From: Pirellulales bacterium
Lineage (GTDB): Bacteria; Planctomycetota; Planctomycetia; Pirellulales; JAEUIK01
Assembly (NCBI GenBank): GCA_019694455.1
Contig: JAIBBY010000013.1
Span: 37,344 to 101,343 of the forward strand
DNA: 64,000 bases
Reading direction: 5' to 3'
A program made the translations under genes and the position numbers. How positions within the stretch are numbered: the first letter of the stretch is position 1; each line of letters begins with the position of its first letter. Positions 26,708 through 35,894 of the stretch are shown piece by piece. Under the pieces are notes generated by a model. It saw only the letters and a program-made list of their open reading frames with translations. It was not told where the DNA came from and did not search any database.

Positions 26708-27208
26708 ATCGAACGCAGCCAACGAATCAATGAGCAAATCCGCATTTCGCCGGTGCGCGTCATCGGCGCCACGGGCGAGCAACTCGGAATCTTGACGACC
26801 GACGAAGCGATGCGGTTGGCCCGCGAGGCGGATTCGGATTTGGTGGAAGTCGCTCCCAACGAGCGCCCACCCGTTTGCCGCATCATGGACTTCGGAAAAT
26901 TCAAGTACCAGCAGAAGAAGCGCCAGCACAAGGGGCACTCTCACCAGAGCAAGATCAAGGAAATTCGCGTTCGGCCCAAGACCGACGAGCACGACATCGA
27001 GGTCAAGGTGAATCGGGCGCGCGAGTTCCTGTCGCACAAGGACAAGGTGATTGTGTCCGTGGTGTTTCGTGGTCGCGAGATGGCGCACATCGAGGAAGGC
27101 CAACGCGTAGTGCGGCAAATCATCGATCGCCTGCAGGACGTTGGTCGCGTGGAGGCGCCACCCAATCAGCAAGGGCGTCGCATCACGACCATCCTGGCGC
27201 CCAAGTAG
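26708..27208 (+). CDS. infC: Translation initiation factor IF-3, with probable ATC start codon
   Basis: A 166-residue IF-3 that binds the 30S subunit and enforces correct start-codon choice. The family N-terminus [20 protein letters not shown] begins at an ATC codon at 26708, nine bases after GGAGG (26694-26698). An in-frame ATG at 26657 exists, but it has no Shine-Dalgarno site and would add 17 residues of unrelated sequence. IF-3 genes elsewhere use AUU, AUC or AUA, which gives feedback control because IF-3 discriminates against them. Core motifs seen: [22 protein letters not shown] (first domain and linker) and [18 protein letters not shown] (second domain). Neither rpmI nor rplT follows; the next gene is on the other strand. 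Confidence 0.93.
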   Translation: MERSQRINEQIRISPVRVIGATGEQLGILTTDEAMRLAREADSDLVEVAPNERPPVCRIMDFGKFKYQQKKRQHKGHSHQSKIKEIRVRPKTDEHDIEVKVNRAREFLSHKDKVIVSVVFRGREMAHIEEGQRVVRQIIDRLQDVGRVEAPPNQQGRRITTILAPK

Positions 27209-27222
27209 GCGTGGCGCGGCGA

Positions 27223-27708
27223 TTATCTGGTGACATGCGGCGCAGCGGCCACACGGACCGGCGTAAGCCGCTGCAGCCAGTTCGCGATCTTTGTGAGCAA
27301 ATCCACGTTGAGTGGATACTGCCTCGCCACACGCGCATTCCCAGCAGCGAGCTGTTGAAACAACACTTTCAAACTGCTCTCGCAGCGCGTGAGAAACTCT
27401 GTTTGCTCCGGCTCCGTCAGGTCATGCCGCGCCAACTCGCTGGCGGCGTTGGACCGATTGCGCGTGAGCGAGGCGATGCGCCCGTGATCCGCCTTCCACA
27501 GGCGGCCGTCGGCAAAAGCCCGCCGAAGTTCGCCATGCCGGTTGAAATGGTAAACCGGCGATTCGCCGAAATAGAGACTGCCGGCGCCGTCGGCCCGAAA
27601 ACCGACGAATACCATTTCCGCAAAGTCCGGCAAGGAAAGCTCGGCGCGCACCTCGTAAGCGGTCGCTTCGGCGAACAGATCTTCGCGGCGTTGTTCGATG
27701 CGGGCCAA
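27223..27708 (-). CDS. Small hypothetical protein downstream of the M50-like gene
   Basis: A 161-residue protein with no family I can name. It carries a compact block, VFVGFRADGAGSLYFGES, followed by VYHFNRHGELRRAFADGRLWKAD, that has the look of a folded conserved domain; the C-terminal half is helical with no membrane segment. It lies directly after the M50-like gene, in the same frame as that gene's TAA stop (27739-27741). No ATG is available near its start, so TTG 27708 is used; the start is uncertain. It could be a small planctomycete-specific partner of the upstream membrane protein. The same-frame arrangement means readthrough of the stop would fuse the two. Confidence 0.5.
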   Translation of the reverse strand: MARIEQRREDLFAEATAYEVRAELSLPDFAEMVFVGFRADGAGSLYFGESPVYHFNRHGELRRAFADGRLWKADHGRIASLTRNRSNAASELARHDLTEPEQTEFLTRCESSLKVLFQQLAAGNARVARQYPLNVDLLTKIANWLQRLTPVRVAAAPHVTR

Positions 27709-27738
27709 GTCGACAATCCCGGGCGCAGGCGTGGGCCG

Positions 27739-28752
27739 TTATGGCAAGCGGTGCCGATTGCGATAGCGGCTGCTCACGCGTTGCAAAAGATGGCGATCTT
27801 CGATCGACAGCCGCTCGTAGCCCAGTTCGTGCAATCGGGCGAGCACTTCGTCCATGCGCAGTTCTTCGAGCTCTTCTTGTTCGCGGCGGCGGCGCAGGCG
27901 GTTTTCGCGCCGCTGCGCCAGCCAACGCCGCAGCGCGCCTAGCTTGGGGTTGGCGGCGCTGGCCGCGTGTTCGAGGCTCGTATACCCCTGGGAAAAGTCG
28001 TAGCCAAACACACCGTCGTCAAGCTCGGGCTCTTGCAGCCGATCGACCTCGTTACGCGCGCCAAAGAACAGAAACAAAGACAACAGCGCCAGCGCCACCA
28101 GCGCCACGGGATAGCGCTCGCTGACAGCCAATCCCAACAACAATAACAGCAAGGCCGTGGCCCGCGTGGCGCGCGCCACCTGCAATACGGCCGAGCGATA
28201 TCCCAGTCGCGGCCAAAGCGCTGCGCGGAGCATTCGCGAGCCGTCGAAGGGGTAGGCCGGCAGTAGATTCGCCAGCACCAGCCCCCAATTGACCCAAAAC
28301 ACGAGCGCCGCGGCGGTCTGCCAGTTGAGTTGGTCACCCCGGACTGGCAACGTCAACGGATTCAGTTGCAGCCAAGAGGTCAATCCGAGCATCAGGAAGA
28401 CGGGCAGCAGGACGGCGCAGACTGCCAGGTTGGCCAGAATCCCAGCGACGGCTGTCGGCCATTCCTGGCGCGGATCGGCGACCGGCGCCGCGACGGCCGT
28501 CAGGCCACCCAATGGCCAAAGCAACACCTGCTCGGCGGCCAAGCCGCTCTTGTAGGCGGCAAAGCAGCGCGCCAGCTCGTGCCAGACCACGCTGAAGAAA
28601 AGCACCCCGACCGCGCTAAAGCTGTACCACAACGGTATCCACTCGCGCGCGGCAACGCACAACACGATCAGCAGCAGGAAGAAGGCATGCAGCCGAATCC
28701 TGACGCCCGCGATGCGATGAAGATAGATATTCCAGCTTGAAACGTCACGCAT
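27739..28752 (-). CDS. Site-2 protease (M50)-like membrane protein with altered zinc motif
   Basis: A 337-residue integral membrane protein of the M50/site-2-protease type. Starting at ATG 28752, it has early hydrophobic helices, then FFSVVWHELARCFAAYKSG, where the zinc motif should read HExxH; here it is HELAR. The third motif, NLLPAYPFDGSRMLRAAL, is intact with its Asp. The AGILANLAVC region and further membrane helices follow, and a charged C-terminal tail (RRWLAQRRENRLRRRREQEE) ends it. A normal enzyme cleaves membrane proteins inside the bilayer; loss of the second His ligand suggests this copy may be inactive or may use another residue. It is divergent from the Nudix gene, with a 102-base shared promoter region. 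Confidence 0.78.
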   Translation of the reverse strand: MRDVSSWNIYLHRIAGVRIRLHAFFLLLIVLCVAAREWIPLWYSFSAVGVLFFSVVWHELARCFAAYKSGLAAEQVLLWPLGGLTAVAAPVADPRQEWPTAVAGILANLAVCAVLLPVFLMLGLTSWLQLNPLTLPVRGDQLNWQTAAALVFWVNWGLVLANLLPAYPFDGSRMLRAALWPRLGYRSAVLQVARATRATALLLLLLGLAVSERYPVALVALALLSLFLFFGARNEVDRLQEPELDDGVFGYDFSQGYTSLEHAASAANPKLGALRRWLAQRRENRLRRRREQEELEELRMDEVLARLHELGYERLSIEDRHLLQRVSSRYRNRHRLP

Positions 28753-28854
28753 AACCCGAAGTGGAAAGGAATGTGTCTTCGGGAGTTCCGGCGGATTAGA
28801 CCTGCGCGCTATATTACCAACCACCGCGCGGCTAAGCAAACCAAGGAATTGGAC

Positions 28855-29385
28855 ATGGCTCCAGATCGACTGCTCCTGTCCACGCCGCGATTCAACGTGT
28901 TCGAAAGAACATATCGCGTTGGAGGGGGGGAGCACTCGCGGGCGATCATCGAGCATCCGGGCGCCGTCTGCATTCTGCCATTGCTGGAAGGGAACCGAGT
29001 TTGCCTGATTCGCAATCACCGTGCCGCTGTCAATCAGGTGCTAGTCGAACTGCCAGCCGGAACCCTGGAGCCCGGCGAATCTGCCGACGTCACGGCCCGG
29101 CGGGAATTGCGGGAAGAAACTGGCTACCGGGCGGGGCAGATGACCAAGCTGCACGAGTTTTGGATGTCGCCGGGGATTCTCAAGGAGCGAATGCACTTGT
29201 ATCTGGCGACAGAGCTTTCGCCGGGAGATCAGACGCTGGATGTCGGCGAGCGGATTGAACCGATCATCGCGACTCTGGACGATGCGATGACGATGACGCG
29301 CGACGGGCGAATTCAAGACGCCAAGACGCTGGTGGCGCTGCTCTACTACGCGACGTTTGGAAAGTCGCAGGCAGACAGCACGTAG
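28855..29385 (+). CDS. Nudix hydrolase, ADP-ribose pyrophosphatase-like
   Basis: A 176-residue Nudix hydrolase that would split a nucleoside diphosphate linked to another group, ADP-ribose being the usual substrate of this subgroup. The Nudix box is complete: GTLEPGESADVTARRELREE followed by TGY, matching GX5EX7REUXEEXGU. The N-terminal strand block (FNVFERTYRV, AIIEHPGAVCILPLLEGNRV) and HEFWMSPGILKERMHLYLA match ADP-ribose pyrophosphatases. ATG 28855 follows AAGGAA at about six bases; a start at 28771 would add 28 residues that do not fit the family. It is transcribed away from the M50-like gene and is probably monocistronic. Confidence 0.9.
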   Translation: MAPDRLLLSTPRFNVFERTYRVGGGEHSRAIIEHPGAVCILPLLEGNRVCLIRNHRAAVNQVLVELPAGTLEPGESADVTARRELREETGYRAGQMTKLHEFWMSPGILKERMHLYLATELSPGDQTLDVGERIEPIIATLDDAMTMTRDGRIQDAKTLVALLYYATFGKSQADST

Positions 29386-29402
29386 ACCGCGTCGACAAGC
29401 TG

Positions 29403-29582
29403 CTAGCTGCCGACGCCATTCGCCGTGAGGCTATTGACGATCGTTCCCCAGGTACTGGCGTGTTGCTGACCCATGGTGGCGACCGTTCCGAAAACGGCCA
29501 TCAATATCAGCGCCAGCATCACCGAGTATTCGACCGCGGTGGCGGCGTCGGTTTCCGACGCGAACTTTTTGAACGCTTTCAT
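29403..29582 (-). CDS. Flp-family type IVb pilin
   Basis: A 59-residue protein. It begins MKAFKKFASETDAATAVEYS and continues into a hydrophobic helix (VMLALILMAVFGTVATMG), which is the Flp/Fap pattern: a short basic leader, the processing region before ATAVEYS, Glu at the +5 position followed by Tyr, then one membrane helix. TadV-type prepilin peptidase would process it; none is seen in this window. It assembles thin adhesion pili via a Tad system. It stands alone between the Nudix gene (convergent) and the RmlD-like gene (same strand, 113 bases upstream). Confidence 0.85.
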   Translation of the reverse strand: MKAFKKFASETDAATAVEYSVMLALILMAVFGTVATMGQQHASTWGTIVNSLTANGVGS

Positions 29583-29695
29583 GGCAGTAACCTATTGCTA
29601 AACACGCCGCGCTTATTGCGCGAACGAGTGTCATTTTGCTGCAATGAAAACGTAGGTCACGATCCGTAGGGAGTCAAACTGGCTCGCAACTCACA

Positions 29696-30721
29696 TCAAG
29701 CGGCGCAATGTCCGCGGCGCGGATTGCGATACAACACCTCCGCCAGGCGCGCCGGCGACCCAATTTCGCCCGTGGGCCGATCGTAGTGCCATTGCTGATG
29801 ATCGGGGACCAACTCGTCGTGCGCGGGCCAAGGATCGAAGGGGGCGAACCCCAGCGCCGCGGTCAAGCGCGACGAATCCATGGTCACATCGCCAGCGCGC
29901 GGCGGCAGGGGCCCGGCGTCGATCCGCGAGCAGCCGCGCAAACAGTCGGGATCATAGCCGCCGACGCGGTTCACAATCTGAGCGATTTGATAAAGGCTCA
30001 GTTTGCGGGGACCGCCGGCATGATACAGGCCGGTCAGGTCGTGCCGCGCCAGCGCGAGTTGAAACAACTCGTTCAGGCAATCGGTGTAGGTGGGGGTGCG
30101 GATCTCGTCGTAATAGAGCGTGGCGGGCCGGCCATGCTTGAAGCGCGACTGAATCCAATCGATCGCGCCGGCATGACCGTTAAAGCTGACACCCATCGGC
30201 AGCGAGATGCGTAGCGCGCAGGCGGCTGGAAACGAGCGCAGCAGCAGGTTTTCGGCTTCGACCATGGTGCTGCCATACACGGTGACCGGGTCGGTCGCGT
30301 CGTGTTCGAGATGATCCCCTCCGCGCGTGCCGGAAAAGACCAGGTCGATGGAGAGGTGCACAAAGCGCGCGTCGGCGTCGGCAACCAACGGCAAGAGCTT
30401 TTCGAGCCCTTCAACATTGATGCGGCGGGCCATGACGGGATCGAGTTCGCACGACTTGAGCGCGCAATTGCCGGCGCAATTGAGCACGCTGCCAAAGCGA
30501 TGTCGACGAAACAGTTCTTTTAGCCGGTCGTCATCCTCGGCATCGCAGATCTCGATGCCTTCGCCCTGCAAACGCCAGTTGTTGCGCTGGCGAATGCCAA
30601 CGACTTGCCCGGGAAACAACTGCCGAAAGTAATGCAGCGCGTTATAGCCAGCCACTCCAGAAATGCCCGTTAGCAGCAGCGGCAAACGCAGAGGTTCTGA
30701 CAGCACGGAGGCTCGCATCAC
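29696..30721 (-). CDS. RmlD-like sugar-nucleotide reductase, catalytic Lys apparently lost
   Basis: A 341-residue short-chain-type reductase resembling dTDP-4-dehydrorhamnose reductase (RmlD). The Rossmann glycine motif LLLTGISGVAGYNALHYF and the strand VLNCAGNCALKSCELDP (RmlD: N-A-A-x-T-x-V) are present, as are RFVHLSIDLVFSG and RTPTYTDCLNELFQLA (the substrate side). The catalytic pair should be YxxxK, but the sequence reads VYGSTMVEAEN, with Met where Lys belongs. It may be inactive, or may bind rather than reduce. Start codons at 30721 and 30718 are both ATG; the first is used. No rml genes are adjacent. Confidence 0.8.
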   Translation of the reverse strand: MMRASVLSEPLRLPLLLTGISGVAGYNALHYFRQLFPGQVVGIRQRNNWRLQGEGIEICDAEDDDRLKELFRRHRFGSVLNCAGNCALKSCELDPVMARRINVEGLEKLLPLVADADARFVHLSIDLVFSGTRGGDHLEHDATDPVTVYGSTMVEAENLLLRSFPAACALRISLPMGVSFNGHAGAIDWIQSRFKHGRPATLYYDEIRTPTYTDCLNELFQLALARHDLTGLYHAGGPRKLSLYQIAQIVNRVGGYDPDCLRGCSRIDAGPLPPRAGDVTMDSSRLTAALGFAPFDPWPAHDELVPDHQQWHYDRPTGEIGSPARLAEVLYRNPRRGHCAA

Positions 30722-30808
30722 AGTCGGGGCGGGGACTCATGTTGGAAATGGAGACGCGCATTCTAGCGAAGTCGAACGCGGCTTTCAGCAGATAATGCCG
30801 CGCCGCTG

Positions 30809-31726
30809 TTAGCCAAAACGTCCGGTGACGTAATCCTCGGTTTCCTTCAAATGAGGATTAGTGAACAGGTCCGGCGTGAGGCCGTATTCAATCACCCGGC
30901 CCAGATACATGAACGCGGTGAAGTCGCTGGTGCGCGACGCTTGCTGCATGTTGTGCGTCACGATTAGGACGCTATAGGCGCCGCGAAGTTCGCTGATCAG
31001 ATCCTCGACTTTGCCAGTGGCGATCGGATCCAAGGCCGAGCAAGGCTCGTCGAGCAGCAGCACCTCGGGCTCGGCGGCAATGGCGCGGGCGATGCACAAT
31101 CGTTGCTGCTGCCCGCCCGAGAGGCTGAGCGCGCTCTCTTGCAGTCGATCCTTGACCTCGTCCCAAAGCGCCGCGCCGCGAAGGCTTTGTTCGCAGACGT
31201 CTTCGAGCACCGAACGCCGCCGCTCGCCGTCGATGCGCAGCGGATAAATGACATTTTCAAAGATGCTCATCGGAAACGGATTCGGCTTTTGAAAGACCAT
31301 GCCCGTCCGTTTGCGCAGTTCAATCACATCAACGCTGCGCTCGTAAATCGAATCGCCATTGAGCCGCATCTTGCCAGCGATGCGCACATTGTCGATCAAA
31401 TCGTTCATGCGATTCGCGCTGCGCAACAACGTGCTCTTGCCGCACCCAGAGGGGCCGATCAGCGCAGTGACTTTGCCGCGCGGAATGATCAGGTTGATGT
31501 CAAAGAGCGCTTGCTTCTGCCCATACCACAACGAGAACCGCTCGGTTTCGACGACCGGGTCTTCTTTGGCGACGGCCGCATGCGTTTCGGTCGGCACGCT
31601 CTCGCCACGCAAAATCGCTTCCAGGCGATTGCCGTCGCGCGGTCGCGGCGAGCCGACTGGCGGCTTGGAGCGGACGTCGTCTGAGTTGGATTGCGTGGCT
31701 GACACGGCGGCAGTCGCGATGGACAC
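30809..31726 (-). CDS. pstB: Phosphate ABC transporter ATP-binding protein PstB
   Basis: A 305-residue ATPase that powers PstSCA phosphate import. Walker [11 protein letters not shown]-loop in [18 protein letters not shown] (the N-P-F-P-M sequence is typical of PstB), ABC signature [16 protein letters not shown], Walker [14 protein letters not shown] and switch His in [12 protein letters not shown] are all present. A 55-residue N-terminal extension precedes the core (standard PstB is about 255). It starts with GTG at 31726, preceded by an AGGAA site; the pstA gene ends 10 bases upstream. No phoU follows. Confidence 0.95.
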   Translation of the reverse strand: MSIATAAVSATQSNSDDVRSKPPVGSPRPRDGNRLEAILRGESVPTETHAAVAKEDPVVETERFSLWYGQKQALFDINLIIPRGKVTALIGPSGCGKSTLLRSANRMNDLIDNVRIAGKMRLNGDSIYERSVDVIELRKRTGMVFQKPNPFPMSIFENVIYPLRIDGERRRSVLEDVCEQSLRGAALWDEVKDRLQESALSLSGGQQQRLCIARAIAAEPEVLLLDEPCSALDPIATGKVEDLISELRGAYSVLIVTHNMQQASRTSDFTAFMYLGRVIEYGLTPDLFTNPHLKETEDYVTGRFG

Positions 31727-31736
31727 GGCAGGGTTC

Positions 31737-33263
31737 CTAAAACTGTCCTAGAGCATAACGCTTGCGCAGCCGACTGCGCAGCCAGACCGCGATCAGGTTG
31801 AGGCAGCCGATAAGCGTGATCAACAACAAGGTAGTCGTGAACACCAAAGGGCGAGCCGCCTCGCTATTGGGGCTCTGAAAACCAAGGCTGTAAATATGAA
31901 AGCCCAAGTGCATGAATTTGCGGTCCAGATGCACAAACGGAAAATCGAAATCGACCGGCAGTTCGAACGCCAGATTGGTCACGCCCACGAGCATCAACGG
32001 GGCGACTTCGCCCGCTCCGCGCGCCATGGCCAGGATCAGCCCGGTCATGATGCCCGGCATCGCCTTCGGCAACACGATCCGGCGGATCGTTTGCCACTTG
32101 CTCGCGCCGCAGGCGTAGGAGCCTTCGCGCATCGAGCGGGGGACCGCAGCCAAGGCTTCTTCGGTGGCCACAATGACCACCGGCAGGGTGAGCAAAGCCA
32201 AGGTGAACGAAGCCCACAGCAGGCCCCCCTTGCCAAACGTTGGCTGAGCCGGCAAGCGATCGGCAAACAACAACTGGTCGATGCTGCTGCCCATCATGTA
32301 GCAAAAGAACCCGAGACCAAATACGCCAAAGACAATGCTGGGGACTCCGGCCAAATTGTTGACGGCGATGCGAACAAGGCTGACCACGAAGCCGGCGCGA
32401 GCATATTCGCGAATATAGAGCGCCGCCATGACGCCAAACGGCACCACGGCCAACGACATGAACACGGTCATCACGAACGTGCCAACAATGGCGGGGAACA
32501 CGCCCCCCTCGGTATTCGCCTCGCGCGGGCCGGTGGAGATAAATTCCCACCAGCGCGACAAGTAGATGCCGACTTTGTTGCCCAGACTCAAGCGGTTGGC
32601 AGGATAGGCGCGCACGATCTGGCTGGTGGGCACGGAGACCTCGCCCGCCGGTGTGGCAAGCGTGAGCGCGCTAGCGGCAGCGTGCGACCGCTCGCTGTAC
32701 CAGTTCCAGGCTTCGATTGGCCCGGTGGCGACGGCCTTGCCATCCACGGTGGCCGCGGTCAGTTGTCCATATAGTCGCCCGCCAGCTAGCCGCTCGATCA
32801 CCAAAGCCGAGCTGGGCTGCGAAACCTGCTTCAAGCGGTAATCTTCGATCCAGGCAAATGAGTTTCCGGTGCGAATGCGTGTGCGCGTTGTCTTTCGATC
32901 GCGCGTCACCAGCGCCGCGCGCGCCTTGGCGCCGAGATTCAGTTTTTCCAAAGCAGTCGGCGTGAGTTCCATTGTTTCGGCTTCGACCAGTTCGCCGAGA
33001 TACCGCCGGCCGTCGGACATGGTCAACTCGAAGACAGGACGCGGCCAAAAGGTGGCGATGCCAGCCACCACTATCAACAGCAGCATGCCGGCGATCATCG
33101 CCAGGGCCACGGCCAGCGCGCCACCGGTGAGCCAAACCAACGGCTCGCCATGCGCCAATAGCGAGGTTTGCGCGCGGCCGCGTCGCGGCCGCGGCACGGA
33201 CAAGCGCTCGCGTCGCGGCGGTTCTGGCGCAAGCGGCGTGGCGCTGGTGCTCGGAAAGCTCAT
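31737..33263 (-). CDS. pstA: Phosphate ABC transporter permease PstA
   Basis: A 508-residue inner-membrane permease for phosphate import. One N-terminal membrane helix ([21 protein letters not shown]) is followed by a 150-residue periplasmic domain, then the PstA permease core with five or six helices ([40 protein letters not shown], the EAA-type loop [41 protein letters not shown]). Typical PstA is about 290 residues, so the N-terminal extension is unusual but fits the long form found with large PstC proteins. The ATG overlaps the pstC stop (ATGA, 33260-33263). Confidence 0.92.
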   Translation of the reverse strand: MSFPSTSATPLAPEPPRRERLSVPRPRRGRAQTSLLAHGEPLVWLTGGALAVALAMIAGMLLLIVVAGIATFWPRPVFELTMSDGRRYLGELVEAETMELTPTALEKLNLGAKARAALVTRDRKTTRTRIRTGNSFAWIEDYRLKQVSQPSSALVIERLAGGRLYGQLTAATVDGKAVATGPIEAWNWYSERSHAAASALTLATPAGEVSVPTSQIVRAYPANRLSLGNKVGIYLSRWWEFISTGPREANTEGGVFPAIVGTFVMTVFMSLAVVPFGVMAALYIREYARAGFVVSLVRIAVNNLAGVPSIVFGVFGLGFFCYMMGSSIDQLLFADRLPAQPTFGKGGLLWASFTLALLTLPVVIVATEEALAAVPRSMREGSYACGASKWQTIRRIVLPKAMPGIMTGLILAMARGAGEVAPLMLVGVTNLAFELPVDFDFPFVHLDRKFMHLGFHIYSLGFQSPNSEAARPLVFTTTLLLITLIGCLNLIAVWLRSRLRKRYALGQF

Positions 33264-35842
33264 AGCTGATAAGCCCTCCGGCGAAACCGCTGCCGCACGC
33301 CTTCGGCCACGGTGTTCACGACAAAAGTCATGGCAAAGAGCGCGAGCGCCGTGAGGAACAACACGCGGAAATGCGTGCTGCCTTGATCGGCCTCGGGCAG
33401 TTCAACCGCCAGATTGGCCGACAGCGTGCGAAAACCGTTGAAGATGTTCCAATCCATGATCGGCGTGTTGCCGGCGGCCATCAGCACGATCATCGTCTCG
33501 CCAACAGCCCGTCCCAGACCGATCATCACGGCGGAAAACAGCCCGCTCATCGCGGTGGGAATGACAATCCGCACCGTCGTTTGCAGCGGGGTGGCGCCAG
33601 CGCCGAGCGAGGCGCTGCGCAGATGATCGGGCACGCTGCCCAAGGCGTCGTCGGCAATGGTGTAGATGATGGGAATGATGGCAAAGCCCATGGCGAAGCC
33701 GACGATCATCGCGTTGCGCTGAATGTAGGAACCGAGATAGAGGTTGCGCGGGTCGAATTGCAGCCAATCGAAGAGTTGGGCCAATGCAAACGCGACTAGC
33801 AGCGTGACCACGACGCCGCCGATGAACTTGGCCAGATCGACGACGGCGCAACGCAGGCGCGACCAGTGGGCCGAAAGCCGGCGCAGTCGGGGAGTTATCT
33901 CGCGGGCCACAACGTAGCCCACGCCGATCGCCGAGAGCGGCGCCAAGAGAATCAACCAACCGCCCACGGTCGATCCTTCACCGCCATCGAGCCAGCGGTG
34001 CATGTCGCCATCAAAGAGCAGTTGCTCCAATGGCTTGCCAACAAGCCAGGAAAGCGCCACTCCCAGCGGAAGGACCAAGACCACAAAGAAAAAGCGGTAC
34101 TGACGCAACCACAACCACGACCTTTCGGGCAGCAGTTGGCCGAGATAGCCGGCGGTGAGAAAGGCGAACGGGATCGTCATGACGCTGGCGATGATTTCCG
34201 GCACAAACCGGGCGACGAAAGGCGCGATGACAAACGCGGCCAGATAGCCGAGCACCACGCTGGGCAGGCTCGCCATCACTTCCACCGCCGGCTTGACGCG
34301 CGCGCGCGCCTTGCGCGAGAGGAACTCGCTGGTGTAGATCGCGGCGAGTATGGCGATCGGCACGCCAAACAGCAGCGAATAAACCGTGGCTTTGACTGTT
34401 CCGAACAGGAGCGGCATAACGCCAAACTTGGGTTCGTTCGATTGGCTGCCGCCGGTCGATTGCCACACCTGTTCGGGGCCGGCGTAATCTTGATACCAAA
34501 CGGGGGTAAACAAGGTGGCGAAGGTGGCCTCCGGGTGATGTAGCTCCAGTTCGGCCAAAGCAATGCCAGAGGCGGTGGAGGCGATCAGCACATCTTCTTG
34601 CGGGCCGATATCCAGGCTGGCAATGGCGGCATCGCTCTCGAGCGCCGCGCCGGCCAGCGTCTGGCCGCTGGTGGCTTGAATGACTTGCACGTAGCCATCT
34701 TGATAACCGGCGCTGAACAGACGGCTGCGCGGTGAGGCTGCAAGTGCGGTGACCGCTTGCGTGCGAGACGAAAATTGGCGAGCCAGCGTGAGCTTGGCGT
34801 CGTCGAGCGCGCCTCCGCCCTCTGGACGGGTCAAGAACCAGGCAGAGAGCGTGCCTTGCGAGTCGCCAACGATCAGCGTTCCACGGCCGGCGAGCGTGTT
34901 GATCGCCGTCAAGCTAGCCTGACGATCGGCAACCAGGTCGCCTGTTTCCAACAGCCGCGCTGTATCGCGCCGAGCGTGATAACGGGCAAAATCGCCGTCG
35001 GACCAGACCGCGTAGAGATTGGCGTCTGACAGCAGCAGAAAATCAGGCGGCGCGTCGCGAACCTCGCGATAGTTGACTGCCAGACTGACTACGGGCGTGT
35101 CATTTTTCGCCGCACTGACATCGATGTTCAGTTGCGAATGTCGCAAGACGCCATCATCGTCAAGCGACGCCAGGCGATAACCGCGCGGCGCGGCGGCCAA
35201 ATCGAGCACGCGAACTGGGCTGGCGGACATTGGCGCTGGCACAACAACTTTCGTCGCCGCGCGAACACGATGCACGCGCGCCTGGCGCTCGTCGATGCGC
35301 TCGGCCAGGCCATCCAGATAAGGGAATGTGTACGCCGATTGCCGACGGTCGACCAACAGCTTGTCGGCCTCCATTGCGGAGAGAACTTGAGTGGTGAACT
35401 CGATTTCAAGAACACGAATCGCGCCGTCAGCAAAACCAAGCGCCAAGATGTTTTCGCCGGCGCGAGACGGTGATATTGCCGTCAACTCCGCGCCATCCGC
35501 CAATGGTTGTCGCGCGAGCGTCGCGCCGTCGCTCAACCTGAACACCCGCAATGTGCCGGACGGTTCGACGGCCCAGCCGATCAGCCCGTTGTCGTCCACG
35601 CCAATTCGAGCGGGGGGCGGCGCTTGCCATTTGACGCTCACCGTGCGCGCGCCGGCGATGCGCGGCGGCAGAAACAGCGGCCAAACCACGTAAATCAAAA
35701 AGGCGCATACCCCCAGCACCGCGGCAATCGAGCCGGCGCCGCCAATGGTGATGATCCACCGAGCCAAAGCGTCGGTGAATTTGACGTACGGCCGAGTGAC
35801 TCGTCGCGGACTGCGGCGGGCTGTTCTACTCGGATGGTCCAT
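33260..35842 (-). CDS. pstC: Phosphate ABC transporter permease PstC with propeller-like N-terminal domain
   Basis: An 860-residue permease, far longer than standard PstC (about 320). After one N-terminal helix (IITIGGAGSIAAVLGVCAFLIYVVW) comes a roughly 400-residue periplasmic part with WD40/YVTN-like strands (GLIGWAVEPSGTLRVFRLSDGATLARQPL, ALGFADGAIRVLEIE, FSAGYQDGYVQVIQATSGQT). The permease core occupies the last half (LLFGTVKATVYSLLFGVPIAILAAIYTSEF, VEVMASLPSVVLGYLAAF, DDALGSVPDHLRSASLGAGATPLQT, GLGRAVGETMIVLMAAGN). The extra domain may bind or relay substrate from PstS. It is coupled to pstA by a four-base overlap, with pstS 52 bases upstream. Confidence 0.92.
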   Translation of the reverse strand: MDHPSRTARRSPRRVTRPYVKFTDALARWIITIGGAGSIAAVLGVCAFLIYVVWPLFLPPRIAGARTVSVKWQAPPPARIGVDDNGLIGWAVEPSGTLRVFRLSDGATLARQPLADGAELTAISPSRAGENILALGFADGAIRVLEIEFTTQVLSAMEADKLLVDRRQSAYTFPYLDGLAERIDERQARVHRVRAATKVVVPAPMSASPVRVLDLAAAPRGYRLASLDDDGVLRHSQLNIDVSAAKNDTPVVSLAVNYREVRDAPPDFLLLSDANLYAVWSDGDFARYHARRDTARLLETGDLVADRQASLTAINTLAGRGTLIVGDSQGTLSAWFLTRPEGGGALDDAKLTLARQFSSRTQAVTALAASPRSRLFSAGYQDGYVQVIQATSGQTLAGAALESDAAIASLDIGPQEDVLIASTASGIALAELELHHPEATFATLFTPVWYQDYAGPEQVWQSTGGSQSNEPKFGVMPLLFGTVKATVYSLLFGVPIAILAAIYTSEFLSRKARARVKPAVEVMASLPSVVLGYLAAFVIAPFVARFVPEIIASVMTIPFAFLTAGYLGQLLPERSWLWLRQYRFFFVVLVLPLGVALSWLVGKPLEQLLFDGDMHRWLDGGEGSTVGGWLILLAPLSAIGVGYVVAREITPRLRRLSAHWSRLRCAVVDLAKFIGGVVVTLLVAFALAQLFDWLQFDPRNLYLGSYIQRNAMIVGFAMGFAIIPIIYTIADDALGSVPDHLRSASLGAGATPLQTTVRIVIPTAMSGLFSAVMIGLGRAVGETMIVLMAAGNTPIMDWNIFNGFRTLSANLAVELPEADQGSTHFRVLFLTALALFAMTFVVNTVAEGVRQRFRRRAYQL

Positions 35843-35894
35843 GGATCAATGTGCGATTGTGTTTGTGTGGGTTTGGCGTCTTGCTACGGAGCTA

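Noticed and set aside
26533..27223. rpmI/rplT expected after infC
   Set aside because: The next gene is on the other strand and no ribosomal-protein frame is present.
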